DNA from: a bacterium
GTDB taxonomy: Bacteria > Atribacterota > Phoenicimicrobiia > Phoenicimicrobiales > Phoenicimicrobiaceae
Length of the DNA stretch: 5,280 nucleotides
Reading direction: 5' to 3'
Assembly (NCBI GenBank): GCA_018819665.1
Contig: JAHJOY010000323.1
Coordinates: 1 to 5,280 of the forward strand
A program made the position numbers and the translations under genes. Shown piece by piece: positions 4,417-5,280 of the stretch. The notes beneath the pieces are model-generated. The model saw only the letters and a list, made by a program, of their open reading frames with translations, was not told the DNA's origin and ran no database searches. Every line of letters starts with the position of its first letter. Positions within the stretch are counted from its first letter, which is position 1.

Positions 4417-5280
4417 TAGTGTCTAACCTCCAGTCCTTGTTTTTCGTTTTTTAATTTCTGTAATCTTACTTCTAAAATATTATTATGATATTTTCTAATA
4501 ACACTTTTTTTGTCAATTTTTGAGGGAAGAAAAACCTGTTCATAATGTTTCGCTTCCAAAGTTTTACAAGACATAGTAAGTTTATCTTCATCTACTCTTA
4601 ATAATATGTCTTTTTCTTGGGCGCTTTTTAATTCTATTATGACATTTAAATAGTCTCCTTCATCAAAGATATCTAACAGTGCCACCTCATCTTGTTCTTC
4701 TTTTAATTTACCTCCCCCAATAACCCACCAACTAAACAATATTTTCTCTCCGGTGGATTCATCAATTTTACTTCTTTCAAATACTAAAACCGGAAAACCT
4801 ATCACCTTCTGGCTAACCGGATTAATAATATTTCTTATCCTGTGAAGAACTTCCATATGATTAGGTGCATTATACAAAGAAAATAGTTCATTAATAGTAG
4901 CATGTCTATTTTCCCAAATAAATAAAAGTATACTTTGGCTCTCGGCATCTAACTCTTTGATAATTTTATCTATCCCTTCTTGATCTATTTTTAATAAGCT
5001 TTTTTCATATATCTTCTTTTTCAATTTATGTACATCTTCTACCATAATCCAGACCTGGGAAAGACCTTTATTGGTTAGATTTTGATAAGAAATACAAAGG
5101 GCATCTTTTCTCCTTAATATAAAATATTTCAGTTGAATGCTAATGCCAGTTATATTTTCAAGAGGAATTTGCAACAAAGTCCTGGTCGAATTCCAAAGAA
5201 ATAGTCTCTGATCGGTTAAATAAAGATTGCTCAATTTCCAACCACTTCGCAGGCTATCTTTATATGCACCTGAACTGGTA
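4416..5280 (-). CDS. Partial gene: GRAM/PH-like, winged-helix-like and Hsp20-like multidomain protein
   Basis: The reading frame stays open to the right edge, so the 5' end is missing. The TTG at 5234 is not a convincing start, because the codons before it continue the domain (SGWKLSNLYLTDQRLFLW). Numbering from that TTG, residues 1-75 form a GRAM/bacterial-PH-like segment (LYLTDQRLFLW, IPLENITGISI). Residues about 95-171 look like a winged helix (ESQSILLFIWENRHATINEL, then a strand pair ending LFSWWVIGG). Residues about 188-260 resemble an alpha-crystallin/CS domain (GDYLNVIIELKS, DILLRVDEDKLTMSC, VFLPSKIDKKSVIRKYHNNI, LEVRLQK). Hsp20-like domains often act as holdases or binding modules; here the fusion suggests an adaptor or regulator rather than a plain heat-shock protein. 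It is the first visible gene of a three-gene operon and its TAA overlaps the next ATG. Family assignments were made by eye; the Hsp20-like call is the firmest. Confidence 0.85.
   Translation of the reverse strand, partial: TSSGAYKDSLRSGWKLSNLYLTDQRLFLWNSTRTLLQIPLENITGISIQLKYFILRRKDALCISYQNLTNKGLSQVWIMVEDVHKLKKKIYEKSLLKIDQEGIDKIIKELDAESQSILLFIWENRHATINELFSLYNAPNHMEVLHRIRNIINPVSQKVIGFPVLVFERSKIDESTGEKILFSWWVIGGGKLKEEQDEVALLDIFDEGDYLNVIIELKSAQEKDILLRVDEDKLTMSCKTLEAKHYEQVFLPSKIDKKSVIRKYHNNILEVRLQKLKNEKQGLEVRH
4426..4431 (-). promoter_or_regulatory. Shine-Dalgarno of the four-cysteine protein
   Basis: GGAGGT on the minus strand, 9 nt before the ATG at 4416 and inside the 3' end of the upstream coding sequence. 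It supports the short gene being translated despite its one-base overlap (TAATG) with the gene before it. Confidence 0.75.

Noticed and set aside
3627..4426. Plus-strand open frames opposite the right-hand operon (3627-3863 and 4031-4426)
   Set aside because: Antisense to coherent minus-strand genes with good Shine-Dalgarno sites and start/stop overlaps.
5232..5234. TTG as the start of the Hsp20-like gene
   Set aside because: The frame is open to the window edge and the upstream codons continue the same domain; there is no Shine-Dalgarno before the TTG.
1..5280. CRISPR arrays, tRNA or rRNA genes, transposases
   Set aside because: No regularly spaced repeats, tRNA-like cloverleaf, rRNA sequence or transposase motif was seen on either strand.

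Overview
The window is AT-rich (about two thirds A+T by eye) and every supportable gene lies on the minus strand, so transcription runs from high to low coordinates. It looks like a chromosomal stretch of an AT-rich bacterium. The style of the sensor kinase (Cache-HAMP-PAS-HisKA_3), a GEMM-type riboswitch and a strong palindrome near the left edge recall uncultivated lineages such as Atribacterota/Aerophobota-type or deltaproteobacterial-type genomes. That placement is a weak impression from protein style, not a demonstrated assignment.

Right part (5280 to 3449): a tightly packed three-gene operon. The first gene runs off the right edge of the window. It combines a GRAM/PH-like segment, a winged-helix-like segment and an Hsp20/CS-like C-terminal domain. 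Its TAA stop overlaps the ATG of an 89-residue protein with four cysteines (one CPxF, one CxxC). The TGA stop of that gene overlaps the start of a 232-233-residue conserved-type protein with motifs resembling the TraB/Tiki/ChaN superfamily. The last two genes have good Shine-Dalgarno sequences, so the set is probably translationally coupled.

Middle (3448 to 3139): a 310-base gap holding the most interesting element, a GEMM-I class (cyclic-di-GMP-I type) riboswitch aptamer on the minus strand. Its 3' side is shared with the 5' arm of a 9-bp intrinsic terminator followed by a U-rich run. Six-base-pair P1 pairing and the terminator are mutually exclusive, which predicts that ligand turns the downstream genes ON. 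An 11-bp inverted repeat across the aptamer's 5' strand gives a third competing fold.

Left part (3138 to 157): the riboswitch precedes a 772-residue membrane sensor histidine kinase (Cache, HAMP, PAS, HisKA_3, HATPase_c) and a NarL/FixJ-type response regulator. The two form a two-component pair, apparently gated at the RNA level by a cyclic dinucleotide. The regulator's only ATG cuts off its first beta strand, and a strong Shine-Dalgarno sits before upstream ATT codons, suggesting a non-AUG start or a sequence error. The kinase ends in a 30-bp imperfect tandem duplication.

Left edge (1 to 156): intergenic, with a perfect 20-bp palindrome and no gene.
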